A DNA stretch of 64,000 nucleotides, from NCBI RefSeq assembly GCF_001954135.1, contig NZ_MBEQ01000024.1, forward strand, positions 1 through 64,000, given 5' to 3'. Origin of the DNA: Mycobacterium sp. GA-1841. GTDB taxonomy: Bacteria > Actinomycetota > Actinomycetes > Mycobacteriales > Mycobacteriaceae. Below, piece after piece: positions 47,845 through 57,505 of this stretch. The number at the start of each line of letters is the position of its first letter. The first letter of the stretch is position 1. The translations under genes were made by a program, and so were the position numbers. The notes below the pieces were generated by a model that saw only the letters and a list, made by a program, of their open reading frames with translations, was not told the origin of the DNA and ran no database searches.

Positions 47845-48018
47845 GTCAAACTCCTTCAGATACTGCATTTTTCGTATGTGATACCGGTCGTGCACCGAAC
47901 GACGGACTCGATCCCGGGGGCCCGAGTGGGCGTGGCTCAAAGGTAGGAAACTCAACCTTTAAGGAAAGAGTATTGCCCGCCGCCGCGGCCCTGTCTACCC
48001 CAACGCCGAATTTCGGTG

Positions 48019-48381
48019 TCAATTGTCAGGTTTGAGCGGGAGGCCGACGACGATTCGGGCCGCGTTGTGCCCCAGAATCCGCGCCGTCACCGGGTCGGAT
48101 GCTGCACCAGAACTCAACTCGGGCAATGGATCTACCAACTTGGCATGTCGGACACTCACCTCGCCGGCGGCAGCCACACCCACCCCCACCTGCAAGGGCG
48201 ACCGCAGGGCCGCGCACCGCGCCAGCTCGGACGCAGACACCGCGTCGTCACCCGAAAATACGGTGTACGGAACACCTTCTTCCTCGATGCCGGCCAGCAC
48301 CTGCCGCTCGACTTCGCGCTCACCTGAACTCATCACCACGATCACCGGAGGGTCGGGCTGCCCGCCGCTACGCGTCAACAT
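48019..48381 (-). CDS. ddrB: Diol/glycerol dehydratase reactivase small subunit
   Basis: Small (beta) subunit of the chaperone-like factor that swaps damaged cobalamin out of the dehydratase. The 120-residue protein has the fold-typical opening PPVIVVMSSGEREVERQVLAGIEEEGVPY, resembling the dehydratase medium subunit it mimics, and SARILGHNAARIV-like (TARILGHNAARIVVGLPLK) near the end. The start is ATG 48381, overlapping the large subunit gene by 14 bases. It is the last gene of the cluster. Confidence 0.88.
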   Translation of the reverse strand: MLTRSGGQPDPPVIVVMSSGEREVERQVLAGIEEEGVPYTVFSGDDAVSASELARCAALRSPLQVGVGVAAAGEVSVRHAKLVDPLPELSSGAASDPVTARILGHNAARIVVGLPLKPDN

Positions 48382-50227
48382 CCACCTCCACCGTCCGGGC
48401 GTAGGAGGCCACCAGACCCGTGGCGACGGCATTGCGCGGCCCTTCGGAGCCACGGACATTTCCTGTACCGCAGACGATTCCGTACGGGGCCAGGGCGTCG
48501 GCGATGAGCTCGGGAATCTCGAAGTCCAGCGCACATCCGCCGAGCAGCACCACGAAGGAGATCTGACGCAGGTCCCCGCCGGGCGCGATCGCGCGGAGCG
48601 CGCGCAGCGCGTTGACGACGAAGACGCGTTCCTTGGCCGCGCGCCGCACCAGCCTGATCCGATCCATCGAGTGCCGGGTCGGGATCGCGGTCATTCCGAA
48701 CTCACCCAGCGTCACGACCCTGGCGAAAGAGGCAGCGGGTAACGGCTTCTCGAAAAACGACACGGTGCCGTTCTCGAGCCGCACATGAAAGAAACTCTCT
48801 GCCTTGCCCAGCGGGAACCGTTTGATCTCCTCGGCCAGTTCCAGGTTGTCCAAACCCAACTCGGCGTCGATCAGCTTGGTGACCAGATCACCGGCGCCGG
48901 CCAGGTGCACAGTTTCGACCCGGCTGTCCATCTCGATCAGTGCGGCGTCGGTGGATCCACCACCCAGGTCCAACACCACGAGCGGCTTCTCGGTCCCGGG
49001 CGTGGTCAGCGCACCCAGGACCGCCATCTCCGCCTCGACACCACCGACCGACACCTGCACACCGTCGGCTCCGGACGCCAGCAACCGGTTGCGAACCTCG
49101 TCGGCCACCGCCCGCATGCCGCTTTCTCTGGTCCGCACCATGGCTGCCAGGGCCACCGCATTCTCCAACGCCACCTCACCGGCGACGCCACCGCGAACCT
49201 CTTGCGGCACAAAGGTGTCCACTGCCAGCAGATCCCGAATCCGGACATCTGCGATGGCGTGACCCGACAGCTCGGCCATGCTCTCGCGTACGTTGGCGAT
49301 CATCCCCCCGGCATTGGTGCCCGCCTCACCGGCGACATCCGTCAGCGGAGCGACCCGCTCGACTGCGGTCATGATCTCCAGCGCCCCACGGGACACGTCG
49401 ACCGACGCCCGTTTGTGTGCGCCGGCCAACTCGAGCGATCCGGCCGGGATGGTCCGATCCGCGACATCACCGGCCGGGGTGCGCACCACGACCGCCGAAC
49501 GGTTCCCCGTCAACGCCCGCGCCACCGGCGACACCACCTTGGTCGCCGGTGCATCGAGGCCGAAGATCGTCGCCAGGCCATAGGCATTGGACAGCGTCCG
49601 GATCGACATCCCGGGTGCGGCCACCTCCACCGCCGCCAGCATGCCCAGCGGCACCGCGTCGATGCGCGACACCTCGTCGATCACCGGGATCACCGAGTCG
49701 AGCCGGTTGGCCACCAGCACGGCGTCGTCGTTGGCCAGAATCGCCCCCGACACCCGCACGCCGCGGACCGAGGCCGCGTTGATCGCGCGGGCGGCCACCT
49801 CGAAGTCGACGTCGCGGGGCACCACCACGATCACCTCGGTGTCACAAGCAGTTTGGGCCAGGCTCGCGAATGCGACAGTGACCCCCACCCCGAGTCCGCG
49901 GCCACCCGGCGTCCGCGGATCGTGGCCGATCATCGTCGATTCGGTGATGATGGTCTCGGTGATGGTTTCCATCGCCATGCCGCTGATCACCGGGGTGGCC
50001 TCATTCAGCAGAACGACGTCCAGCTCGGCCGGCCGGATGCCGGCCGCGTCCAACGCGCGCAGCACCGCCTGGGTCACCCCATCGGCATTGCGGGGGGTGC
50101 CCTTGACGCCCGTCGTGGGCGTCAGGGCAGCACCGCAGAAGCGCACCGACCCGTCGGATGCGACGACCGCGGCACTCGCCTCGGTCGTCGAGTTGCCGAT
50201 GTCGACACCGACAACGCTCACCGCCAT
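48368..50227 (-). CDS. ddrA: Diol/glycerol dehydratase reactivase large subunit (ATPase)
   Basis: A 619-residue actin/Hsp70-fold ATPase that reactivates B12-dependent dehydratases. It has the N-terminal phosphate loop VGVDIGNSTTEA (about 6-17), EVIVVVPRDVDFE and the second phosphate loop VLDLGGGSTDAALIEMD, with a C-terminal GGCALDFEIPELI. It starts at ATG 50227, overlapping the medium subunit stop by one base (TGATG). It matches DdrA/PduG in length and order. Confidence 0.95.
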   Translation of the reverse strand: MAVSVVGVDIGNSTTEASAAVVASDGSVRFCGAALTPTTGVKGTPRNADGVTQAVLRALDAAGIRPAELDVVLLNEATPVISGMAMETITETIITESTMIGHDPRTPGGRGLGVGVTVAFASLAQTACDTEVIVVVPRDVDFEVAARAINAASVRGVRVSGAILANDDAVLVANRLDSVIPVIDEVSRIDAVPLGMLAAVEVAAPGMSIRTLSNAYGLATIFGLDAPATKVVSPVARALTGNRSAVVVRTPAGDVADRTIPAGSLELAGAHKRASVDVSRGALEIMTAVERVAPLTDVAGEAGTNAGGMIANVRESMAELSGHAIADVRIRDLLAVDTFVPQEVRGGVAGEVALENAVALAAMVRTRESGMRAVADEVRNRLLASGADGVQVSVGGVEAEMAVLGALTTPGTEKPLVVLDLGGGSTDAALIEMDSRVETVHLAGAGDLVTKLIDAELGLDNLELAEEIKRFPLGKAESFFHVRLENGTVSFFEKPLPAASFARVVTLGEFGMTAIPTRHSMDRIRLVRRAAKERVFVVNALRALRAIAPGGDLRQISFVVLLGGCALDFEIPELIADALAPYGIVCGTGNVRGSEGPRNAVATGLVASYARTVEVDVDA

Positions 50228-50811
50228 CAGGTCCCCAGTGCCTCGGAGGTGGGCTCGGCGAACTGCGGGGTCACCTCGACAGGCCGGGCCTGCTTACGGA
50301 TCTGCTCGGTCTCCTTCAGGTGCAGCAGCGCCGCCTTGGCCTGCCAGCGTGGGCGGGCCATCTGATCGTTGAGCGTCGGAACCGGCTCGGGTGATTCGCC
50401 TTTGGCGTACTGGGCGGCGTTCGACCCGATCTGGCGGTAGGTCTGAAGAGTCATCAGCGGGCTCTGCGGGAACAACTCCAGGCTCGACAACCGCGGCAGG
50501 TCACGCTGGTGGATCATCGACGTGCCGCGAGAGAGGATGCCGATACCGATACCCGACCCGCTCAACCTGGCCGCAGCGTGTGCGACGACCGCGAGGTCAC
50601 TGCTGTGCCGGACCCGGATACACCGCGCCGCCACCTCCTGCTCCTCGATGCCGGCCAGGATCTGCCGGATCACGTCGGCATGGGGCAGACCGACGATGGT
50701 CTGGCTGAAGAAGTCGGCGAAGGCCGGTGATATTGCCAATACCACCTCGTCAGAGCGGGTTCCGGCAGCCGCGGTGGTGTCACCGGTGAAAGTGATTGTC
50801 CGGTCTGCCAT
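50227..50811 (-). CDS. pduD: Diol/glycerol dehydratase medium subunit
   Basis: A 194-residue beta subunit of adenosylcobalamin-dependent propanediol/glycerol dehydratase. Characteristic segments are [38 protein letters not shown] and [34 protein letters not shown]. Its N-terminal fold resembles the reactivase small subunit. It starts at ATG 50811, one base after the large subunit stop. Confidence 0.95.
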   Translation of the reverse strand: MADRTITFTGDTTAAAGTRSDEVVLAISPAFADFFSQTIVGLPHADVIRQILAGIEEQEVAARCIRVRHSSDLAVVAHAAARLSGSGIGIGILSRGTSMIHQRDLPRLSSLELFPQSPLMTLQTYRQIGSNAAQYAKGESPEPVPTLNDQMARPRWQAKAALLHLKETEQIRKQARPVEVTPQFAEPTSEALGT

Positions 50812-50812
50812 G

Positions 50813-52531
50813 TCACTGGACCTCCTGCTCGGGGTTCTCGGCGCTGGTCACGTGACGCAGCCGCTTCATCTCCTCCCAGCGATCGCCCGACGGGCGGTAG
50901 CCCGTTCCCGGGCCCGCGTAGTCATTGCGGTCGTTGACCGCCGACAACGGCGTCAGGTCACGGGTCATGATCGCCGAGGTCTGCAGCAGATCACCGGAAA
51001 CCCGTTGCCGCAGTACCGCCAGCAGGTTTTCGGCGACATCGGAGAAGCCGGTGGATTCCAGCGCCTTGACCAGGTCCAGCCCGGTGATGTTGCGATCCAT
51101 CACCTGCTGGGCGCCCTTGAGGTCTTCCAGGACATCGCGCGGGATCAGCTCGCGGCTGCCGTGGGCATATACGGCCGTCTCGATCTCGGCATCGCTGATG
51201 GCCGGCAGGTCGAGATAGGCGAACACCGCCTGCAGCGCCTTGCCCGCCCGGCGGCGGGCCGAGAGGATCTCGGCCTCGTTCACGTGGCGCAGCCCGCCGT
51301 CGATCTGCAGATCCCGCTGGATGGTGTTGAAGTCGTCGTAGTCTTCGGCGTCCAGGTTGGACCCGGCGAACATGTCGTCATAGTTCGGCGGCGCCGAGTA
51401 GCCCGAGCAGATGAAGTCGGTGCCCGGCATCATCTGCGGCAACAACCGCGCGATCCGGCGCATCGGCGAATGCGAGAACGACTGGTCGTTGCCCGAGGCG
51501 CATTCCAGATCCAGCGCCGAGGCGATCAGGTTCTCGGCAGCCACAGCCCGGATGCCGGCCGGCACTGCGCCGGGCACTCCGATGCACGAGATCGAACCGT
51601 TCTGCAACCCTTGTACGCCTGCACCTTTGGCCACCAGGATGCAGCGGATCTCCAGGTACAGCATCGAGCGGCCCTCGGCGTTGCCCATCTGTACCTCAGA
51701 GCCGGTGCCCGAGGTGAACCGCATCTTGATCCCGCGCGACGCATAGGCGGCGGCCAGGAACGCCTTGGACCAGGGAGTGTCATCGCCGTCGACGAACACC
51801 GATTCGGTGCCGTACACCGAGATCGTCTCGGCGTAGGCGGTGATACCGCGCATGCCCAACTCCAGCTCGGTGGCCTCTTCCAGCGCGCACTGGGTCAACC
51901 TGCCGCCGACACCCACCTGGCTCCCGATCTGTTGGGCCATCGCGACCAGCGGCGCGTAACGCACCACACCCAAAGTGGTTTCCACTTCCGCGAATCCGCG
52001 TAGCGACGCCTCGGCGGCCTCACACGCCACCTGCAGTGGATTGTCCCGCGCACTCGTGCAGTGCGCCTGATTCGCCGGCGTACGACGGGCCCGCATCTTC
52101 TGGATGCCCATCATGATCTCGACGATGTTGAGCGTCTTGGCGACCTCGAGCAGCTTGGCCGGGGTGAGACCGCCGGTCACCGCGATCACCTGCTCGCGGG
52201 TCACATGGGGGTCGACCAGCATCCGGGCGATCTCTGCCGCCGGGATCGCCATCGCCTGTTCGGTGGTCGCGACGTCGATGGCGTGGTCGGCGATGAACTG
52301 GTCGATGAAGTCGAAATCGGCGCGAGCCCGGCCGTCCATCTCCACGATGACGCCGTCGGCGACCCGCACGCTCGGCGCCGGATCGAACGCGCTGTCCATG
52401 GCCACCATGCCGACTTCCGGCCATTCCTCGACGAAGCCGTCGAGGTTCACCGGCCGGTCTTCGAGGACCCTGGTGCGCTCGGACTGCCGGCGGTGGCCCG
52501 CCGCGGAATGCTGGGGCGATGCTGCTGTCAC
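50813..52531 (-). CDS. pduC: Propanediol/glycerol dehydratase large subunit
   Basis: Catalytic alpha subunit (572 residues) that converts 1,2-propanediol or glycerol to propanal or 3-hydroxypropanal using adenosylcobalamin. The barrel has [57 protein letters not shown] and [17 protein letters not shown], all typical of PduC/DhaB. The N-terminus is about 20 residues longer and more basic than enteric PduC. It lies between the small-subunit gene (9 bases upstream) and the medium-subunit gene, an order unlike enteric C-D-E. Confidence 0.96.
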   Translation of the reverse strand: MTAASPQHSAAGHRRQSERTRVLEDRPVNLDGFVEEWPEVGMVAMDSAFDPAPSVRVADGVIVEMDGRARADFDFIDQFIADHAIDVATTEQAMAIPAAEIARMLVDPHVTREQVIAVTGGLTPAKLLEVAKTLNIVEIMMGIQKMRARRTPANQAHCTSARDNPLQVACEAAEASLRGFAEVETTLGVVRYAPLVAMAQQIGSQVGVGGRLTQCALEEATELELGMRGITAYAETISVYGTESVFVDGDDTPWSKAFLAAAYASRGIKMRFTSGTGSEVQMGNAEGRSMLYLEIRCILVAKGAGVQGLQNGSISCIGVPGAVPAGIRAVAAENLIASALDLECASGNDQSFSHSPMRRIARLLPQMMPGTDFICSGYSAPPNYDDMFAGSNLDAEDYDDFNTIQRDLQIDGGLRHVNEAEILSARRRAGKALQAVFAYLDLPAISDAEIETAVYAHGSRELIPRDVLEDLKGAQQVMDRNITGLDLVKALESTGFSDVAENLLAVLRQRVSGDLLQTSAIMTRDLTPLSAVNDRNDYAGPGTGYRPSGDRWEEMKRLRHVTSAENPEQEVQ

Positions 52532-52540
52532 CGGTGTCTC

Positions 52541-52969
52541 CTATTCGCTGGTGGCCAGGATGTCGCGACGCTCGTACACGTCGGCGGCTTCACGGACGAG
52601 CCCGGCCAGCAATCCCGCGCCGTACTTCGTGTCCAATTCGTCGGCGATCGAGTCGAGCTCGGCCTTCGTCGAGGCATTCGGCCGCAACGCGTTGTAGATC
52701 TGCAACACCCGCTCATCGCTGATCGCCGTCATCTCCGCGGCCCGACGCAGGTTCGACCCGAGCTGGCGACGCCCCACCTTCTCGGCGATCTGCGCCTGCA
52801 GGCGCAAAGTCTGCGGCGTGATGCGCAGGTCCGAGGCTTCGACCTCGCCCGACATCACCGCCTCCATGGTGAGGTCGTTGATCGGCTTGCCGTTGGGTGT
52901 GAACAGCAAGTCCGTGCGATTGAGGCTCAGCGGGTAGTCCGCCGACGGATCGAGGGTCGGTTCTGTCAT
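52541..52969 (-). CDS. pduE: Diol/glycerol dehydratase small subunit
   Basis: A 142-residue gamma subunit. Signatures are YPLSLNRTDLLFTPNGKPINDLTMEAVMSGEV and RLQAQIAEKVGRRQLGSNLRRAAEM, with a helical end. It is the first gene of the cluster, whereas in enteric pdu and dha operons it follows the medium subunit. The start ATG 52969 is preceded by TTGGAG. A GTTGCA-type direct repeat lies 76-91 bases upstream. Confidence 0.92.
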   Translation of the reverse strand: MTEPTLDPSADYPLSLNRTDLLFTPNGKPINDLTMEAVMSGEVEASDLRITPQTLRLQAQIAEKVGRRQLGSNLRRAAEMTAISDERVLQIYNALRPNASTKAELDSIADELDTKYGAGLLAGLVREAADVYERRDILATSE

Positions 52970-53044
52970 TCACTGCTCCAACTGATTCGGCGTGGTTCTC
53001 TATCCGCGTGCAACACAACGCGTGACAATTGTGCGCTGCATCAC

Positions 53045-53060
53045 GTTGCATGAAGGTTGC
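53045..53060. promoter_or_regulatory. Direct repeat upstream of the dehydratase operon
   Basis: GTTGCA at 53045-53050 and GTTGC at 53056-53060 are spaced by 11 bases, one helical turn. An inverted copy TGCAAC is at 53009-53014. The same GTTGCA-N5-GTTGC arrangement precedes the aldehyde dehydrogenase gene at a similar distance. It is a likely activator site. Confidence 0.55.
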
Positions 53061-53084
53061 GCTGCAGGTCAGTGCGGCTAACCT
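53057..53084 (+). promoter_or_regulatory. Promoter of the FhuF-like gene with an IdeR-like palindrome
   Basis: TTGCGC (53057-53062) and TAACCT (53079-53084) with a 16-base spacer end nine bases before ATG 53094. AGGTCAG (53066-53072) and CTAACCT (53078-53084) form an inverted pair that resembles IdeR half-sites, but with a 5-base rather than 1-base centre. Confidence 0.45.
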
Positions 53085-53093
53085 GTCCCGACG

Positions 53094-53792
53094 ATGCACG
53101 TTCCGGGATTCAGCTCGATCGCCGCCCTCGGCGAGTTCTTTGCCCTGCCGACGGCTGAGGCGGCCGGCTGGCGGACCATCGAAACGCTGTGCGGTGACCC
53201 GGCCGTGTTGCGCGAGTACACGACGCGCACCCGGGCCGCGACCGCATCCGGCTTCGGCATCGACGCGGCCGACATCCCGGTCAAGGCAGCCGCCTCCTCC
53301 CTGCACCTGGCGATCACCGCGCGCCTGCTCTCCCCCGCCGTCGGCGCCGCGGTGTGCCTGGACGCCATCCCGTTGCTCACGCCGGATTCGGTGTTCTGGC
53401 AGCAGGATTCATCCCATCGACCACTGCTGGGATCCCGTGGGGTCGAGTGGGTGACCGAGACCGACGCGCACCGCGGCGCAGCCGTCATCGCCGAGTCGCT
53501 GATCGCAACCGTGTTGAGTCTGCTGAACGCCACGATGCGGGAGGCGGTTTCCCTGCCACCACAGGTGATGTGGGGCAACGTCGCATCGGCGGCCAACGGC
53601 GCCGTCACCGTGCTGGGCGCGACACGTCCCGACGCCGCGCCGCGCGGCCGCGAACTGGTGGCGGCACTGATCGCGATCGAGCCACTACGCGGGGCGGCAG
53701 ACGTTGCGGGACAACGGTTTCGGCGACGCAACTGCTGCCTGTTCTACCAGGTACCCGGCGGCGGCTACTGCGGCGACTGCGTGCTGGTGTGA
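53094..53792 (+). CDS. FhuF-like [2Fe-2S] ferric reductase family protein
   Basis: A 232-residue protein whose C-terminus carries the FhuF-type cluster motif: Cys-Cys in RRRNCCLFYQVPGGGYCGDCVL, followed by Cys-x2-Cys. FhuF proteins reduce ferric siderophores in the cytoplasm. The N-terminal two-thirds have no other motif I recognise. It starts at ATG 53094 (MHVPGFSSIAALGEFF). It is divergent from the dehydratase operon and convergent with the HbpS-like gene. A role in iron supply, or in reducing cobalt in corrinoids, are both possible. Confidence 0.8.
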   Translation: MHVPGFSSIAALGEFFALPTAEAAGWRTIETLCGDPAVLREYTTRTRAATASGFGIDAADIPVKAAASSLHLAITARLLSPAVGAAVCLDAIPLLTPDSVFWQQDSSHRPLLGSRGVEWVTETDAHRGAAVIAESLIATVLSLLNATMREAVSLPPQVMWGNVASAANGAVTVLGATRPDAAPRGRELVAALIAIEPLRGAADVAGQRFRRRNCCLFYQVPGGGYCGDCVLV

Positions 53793-53814
53793 CGCCTACA
53801 GGGCAGCTGCCGCG

Positions 53815-53866
53815 CTTCTGTCAGATTGCCGCTGCCGCGACTTCCGTCAGATTGCCGCTGCCGCGG
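53815..53866. repeat. 26-bp tandem repeat at the 3' end of the HbpS-like gene
   Basis: Two copies, 53815-53840 and 53841-53866, differ at two positions (the fifth and the last base). The second copy covers the stop codon of the HbpS-like gene; the first lies in the gap to the convergent FhuF-like gene. Confidence 0.9.
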
Positions 53867-54245
53867 CGGACGCCACCGCCACGTCCTGCTCCACACTCCC
53901 GGCACTGACACCGACCGCACCGACCACCACCCCGTCGACTTCCAACGGGATGCCGCCGCCGAACACCACGAGCCCGCCCGCGGTCTGTTCCAGGCCGTAC
54001 AACTCACCGCCCGGCTGAACCGCCGCCATGAGCGCGCTGGTGGGCAGGTTCATCAGCACCGCGGTGCGCGCCTTGCGGATCGAGATGTCGATACTGGCCT
54101 TGATCGCACCGTCCATCCGCACGAACGCCACCAGATGACCTCCGTCATCGACCGCCGCGACGTTCATCGGCTGGCCGATCTCCTCGGCCTTGGCGACGGC
54201 GGCGTCGAGCACCTTCTGCGCGGCGGCCAGCGACAGCGATGTCAT
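53847..54245 (-). CDS. HbpS/GlcG-type heme- or corrinoid-binding protein
   Basis: A 132-residue protein of the Haem_degrading (DUF336) family with segments MNVAAVDDGGHLVAFVRMDGA, KARTAVLMN and VVGAVGVSAGSVEQDVAVA. The family includes HbpS (heme sensor), GlcG, and the C-terminal domain of PduO, so it is often found in diol-utilisation loci. The start is ATG 54245, with GGAGGG at 54252-54257. It lies 86 bases after the aldehyde dehydrogenase gene, with a hairpin in the gap. Confidence 0.85.
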   Translation of the reverse strand: MTSLSLAAAQKVLDAAVAKAEEIGQPMNVAAVDDGGHLVAFVRMDGAIKASIDISIRKARTAVLMNLPTSALMAAVQPGGELYGLEQTAGGLVVFGGGIPLEVDGVVVGAVGVSAGSVEQDVAVASAAAAAI

Positions 54246-54267
54246 GCATGTCCCTCCAAGTAGACCG

Positions 54268-54323
54268 CGAACGTTGGCTTGTATGCGAGTTTTGCGGGGG
54301 GTTCGCACACAAGCCAACGTTCG
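54268..54323. repeat. 21-bp hairpin, dispersed palindrome copy 2
   Basis: The arms 54268-54288 and 54303-54323 pair at 20 of 21 positions around a 14-base loop. The right arm contains TCGCACACAAGCC, shared exactly with the hairpin at 31238-31277. It lies between the aldehyde dehydrogenase and HbpS-like genes and may terminate or attenuate transcription. Confidence 0.85.
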
Positions 54324-54331
54324 GCGGTGGA

Positions 54332-55855
<1,524 letters not shown>

Positions 55856-55918
55856 GGCACATCTCCTGCATTCGGACACGGACGTGTGTCGGTCATCACT
55901 AAAGGTAGCCAGCAGTAC

Positions 55919-55935
55919 GTTGCAGCACAGTTGCA
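55919..55935. promoter_or_regulatory. Direct repeat upstream of the aldehyde dehydrogenase gene
   Basis: GTTGCA occurs at 55919-55924 and again at 55930-55935, 11 bases apart, 64-80 bases before the start codon. It matches the GTTGCA-N5-GTTGC repeat before pduE. It is probably the binding site of the GAF-domain regulator encoded next to it. Confidence 0.55.
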
Positions 55936-55963
55936 CACGTGAAATGGCTCGCAGGCCGACGAT

Positions 55964-57229
55964 TCAGGCCAGTTCGGAGTCGATTCCGGCGAGATGTCCG
56001 CGGGCCTGGGCCCGCGCCACCGGGTCGGCCTCGGCGTGATCGTGCAGCACTCGCCAGCCCTGACGGTCGTCGCGGCCGTCGGGCAACTCCAACCACCGCC
56101 GCAGCAATTGCACGCTGCTGCCGGCCAGCACCGCTTCACGCAGGCCGGCACGCAGCTCGGTGCGCAGGCGCGCGATCGCCGGAGACACCGACTGCGGTAA
56201 CAACGCCCCCGAGTACGCCTCCAGGGCGGCCGCCACGTTCCCGGCCTGCAGCGCGTCGTACACGTCCCCCATGTCGCTGGCCACCGGGGCCAGCAATCGG
56301 TACGGCCGCGACGCGATGTACTGACCGCCGATGACCCGCCGCAGCCGCGACACCTCGGCGCGCACCGTGACGACATCGAGGTCTTTGTCATCGAGCAGCA
56401 GCGCCAGATGGTCGGCGCTCAAGCCCTCGGGATGCCGGATCAGCAACACCAGGATGTCGGCGTGACGGCCGGTCAGCACGCTGTCCTGAGGTCGGCCCTC
56501 GGCGTCGGGCACCCGCCAGCGGGGGCGGTCGGCGCCCAACACCCGCAGCCGCGCCCCCTCGTCCGTCGCGGGGACGACGGGTGTGGTGAGGCGCAGCAGG
56601 GCCAGCTGGTTCTCCACCGCCGCAGCGGTCGCCCGGACCAGCGCCAATGTCTGCGGCGATGCGACCTTGGAACCGCCGGTCAGATCGATGGCACCCAACA
56701 GCGCACCGGTGGCCGGGTCGTGCACCGGAACCGCGGTACAACTCCACGGATGCACGATCCGGGAGAAGTGCTCGGAGCCCAGGATCTGCAGTTCGCGGTC
56801 CAGCGCCAGCGCGGTGCCGGGCGCGTTCGTCCCGGCCGTGCGCTCGCTCCAGTCCGAGCCCGGCACGAAATTCATGGCCTCGGCCTTACGGCGCACACCA
56901 TGGTCGCCCTCGACCCAGAGCAGCGTGCCGTCGGCCGCGGTGATCGCCACCAGCACTCCGGCGTCGACGGCGTCCTCGACCAGGAGCCGCCGGATCAACG
57001 GCAAGGTGGGTGCCAGGGGATGTCTCTCGCGCAGCTCGGTCAGCGCCGTCGCCGCAGCTGCCGCCCTGGCCCCGAGGTCAGGATCCACGCCGGTGGCCAG
57101 GCTGCGCTGCCAACTTTCGGCGATGATGCGGCGTACCGGCGCCGAATCCAGATAGTCGGCATCCACCCGACCCTCGATGAACAGGTCGTGGATGGCACGC
57201 ACCTTCGCGGGCTGTGCCCGGGTCGACAT
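55964..57229 (-). CDS. GAF-domain transcriptional regulator (AcoR-like N-terminus, no AAA+ domain)
   Basis: A 421-residue regulator. The N-terminal helical part (IRAIHDLFIEGRV-like, SWQRSLATGVDP) and GAF domain (about 85-230, including NFVPGSDWSERTAGTNAPGTALALDRELQILGSEHFSRIVHPWSCTAVPVHDP) match AcoR-type sensors. There is no sigma-54 ATPase domain. Instead a C-terminal winged-helix-like region (about 265-330, LLIRHPEGLSADHLALLLDDKDLDVVTVRAEVSRLRRVIG) probably binds DNA. ATG 57229 (MSTRAQPAKVRAIH) is chosen; GTG 57268 is in frame. It lies upstream of the aldehyde dehydrogenase on the same strand and is its likely activator. Confidence 0.88.
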   Translation of the reverse strand: MSTRAQPAKVRAIHDLFIEGRVDADYLDSAPVRRIIAESWQRSLATGVDPDLGARAAAAATALTELRERHPLAPTLPLIRRLLVEDAVDAGVLVAITAADGTLLWVEGDHGVRRKAEAMNFVPGSDWSERTAGTNAPGTALALDRELQILGSEHFSRIVHPWSCTAVPVHDPATGALLGAIDLTGGSKVASPQTLALVRATAAAVENQLALLRLTTPVVPATDEGARLRVLGADRPRWRVPDAEGRPQDSVLTGRHADILVLLIRHPEGLSADHLALLLDDKDLDVVTVRAEVSRLRRVIGGQYIASRPYRLLAPVASDMGDVYDALQAGNVAAALEAYSGALLPQSVSPAIARLRTELRAGLREAVLAGSSVQLLRRWLELPDGRDDRQGWRVLHDHAEADPVARAQARGHLAGIDSELA

Positions 57230-57384
57230 CCGGCCTCCCGCGTTTCTCGATGCGGCCACCGCTATCACGCTCCCGGCATGGATATGGCATTGACGCGTGT
57301 CCGCCAGGATAGTTGACCTGCCGGTTGCGCGTACGCCACCGGCTGGTCACACGCCGGCGAATCGGTGAATCGCCCGACGGCCGG

Positions 57385-57390
57385 TATAGT
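57385..57390 (+). promoter_or_regulatory. -10 element of rhlE with a long leader
   Basis: TATAGT is a near-consensus -10, about 115 bases before the chosen TTG start. The leader contains an exact inverted pair CGTTCTGC (57412-57419) and GCAGAACG (57473-57480) and a GC-rich hairpin around CGCGGG-N5-CCCGCG, so it may fold, as cold-shock helicase leaders do. Confidence 0.5.
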
Positions 57391-57505
57391 GGGGTCACGG
57401 CGGCTTGCTCGTTCTGCCTTTGCCGCGATCTCGATCTCACCTTTCAGCGCCGCGGGAGTCACCCGCGCCGAGCAGAACGTCGCCTACTTTCTTCGGAGTT
57501 GTTTT

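Noticed and set aside
46498..47946. 482-residue plus-strand frame over eat
   Set aside because: It is antisense to a clear 12-helix permease, and its composition (Gln/Gly/Asp/Arg-rich) is typical of shadows.
48785..50365. 526-residue plus-strand frame over ddrA
   Set aside because: The reactivase on the minus strand explains the coding signal; this frame has no recognisable motif.
52970..53093. Cobalamin riboswitch before the B12-dependent dehydratase operon
   Set aside because: The 124-base gap to the divergent gene is too short for a full cobalamin riboswitch plus promoters, and I see no B12-box-like element.
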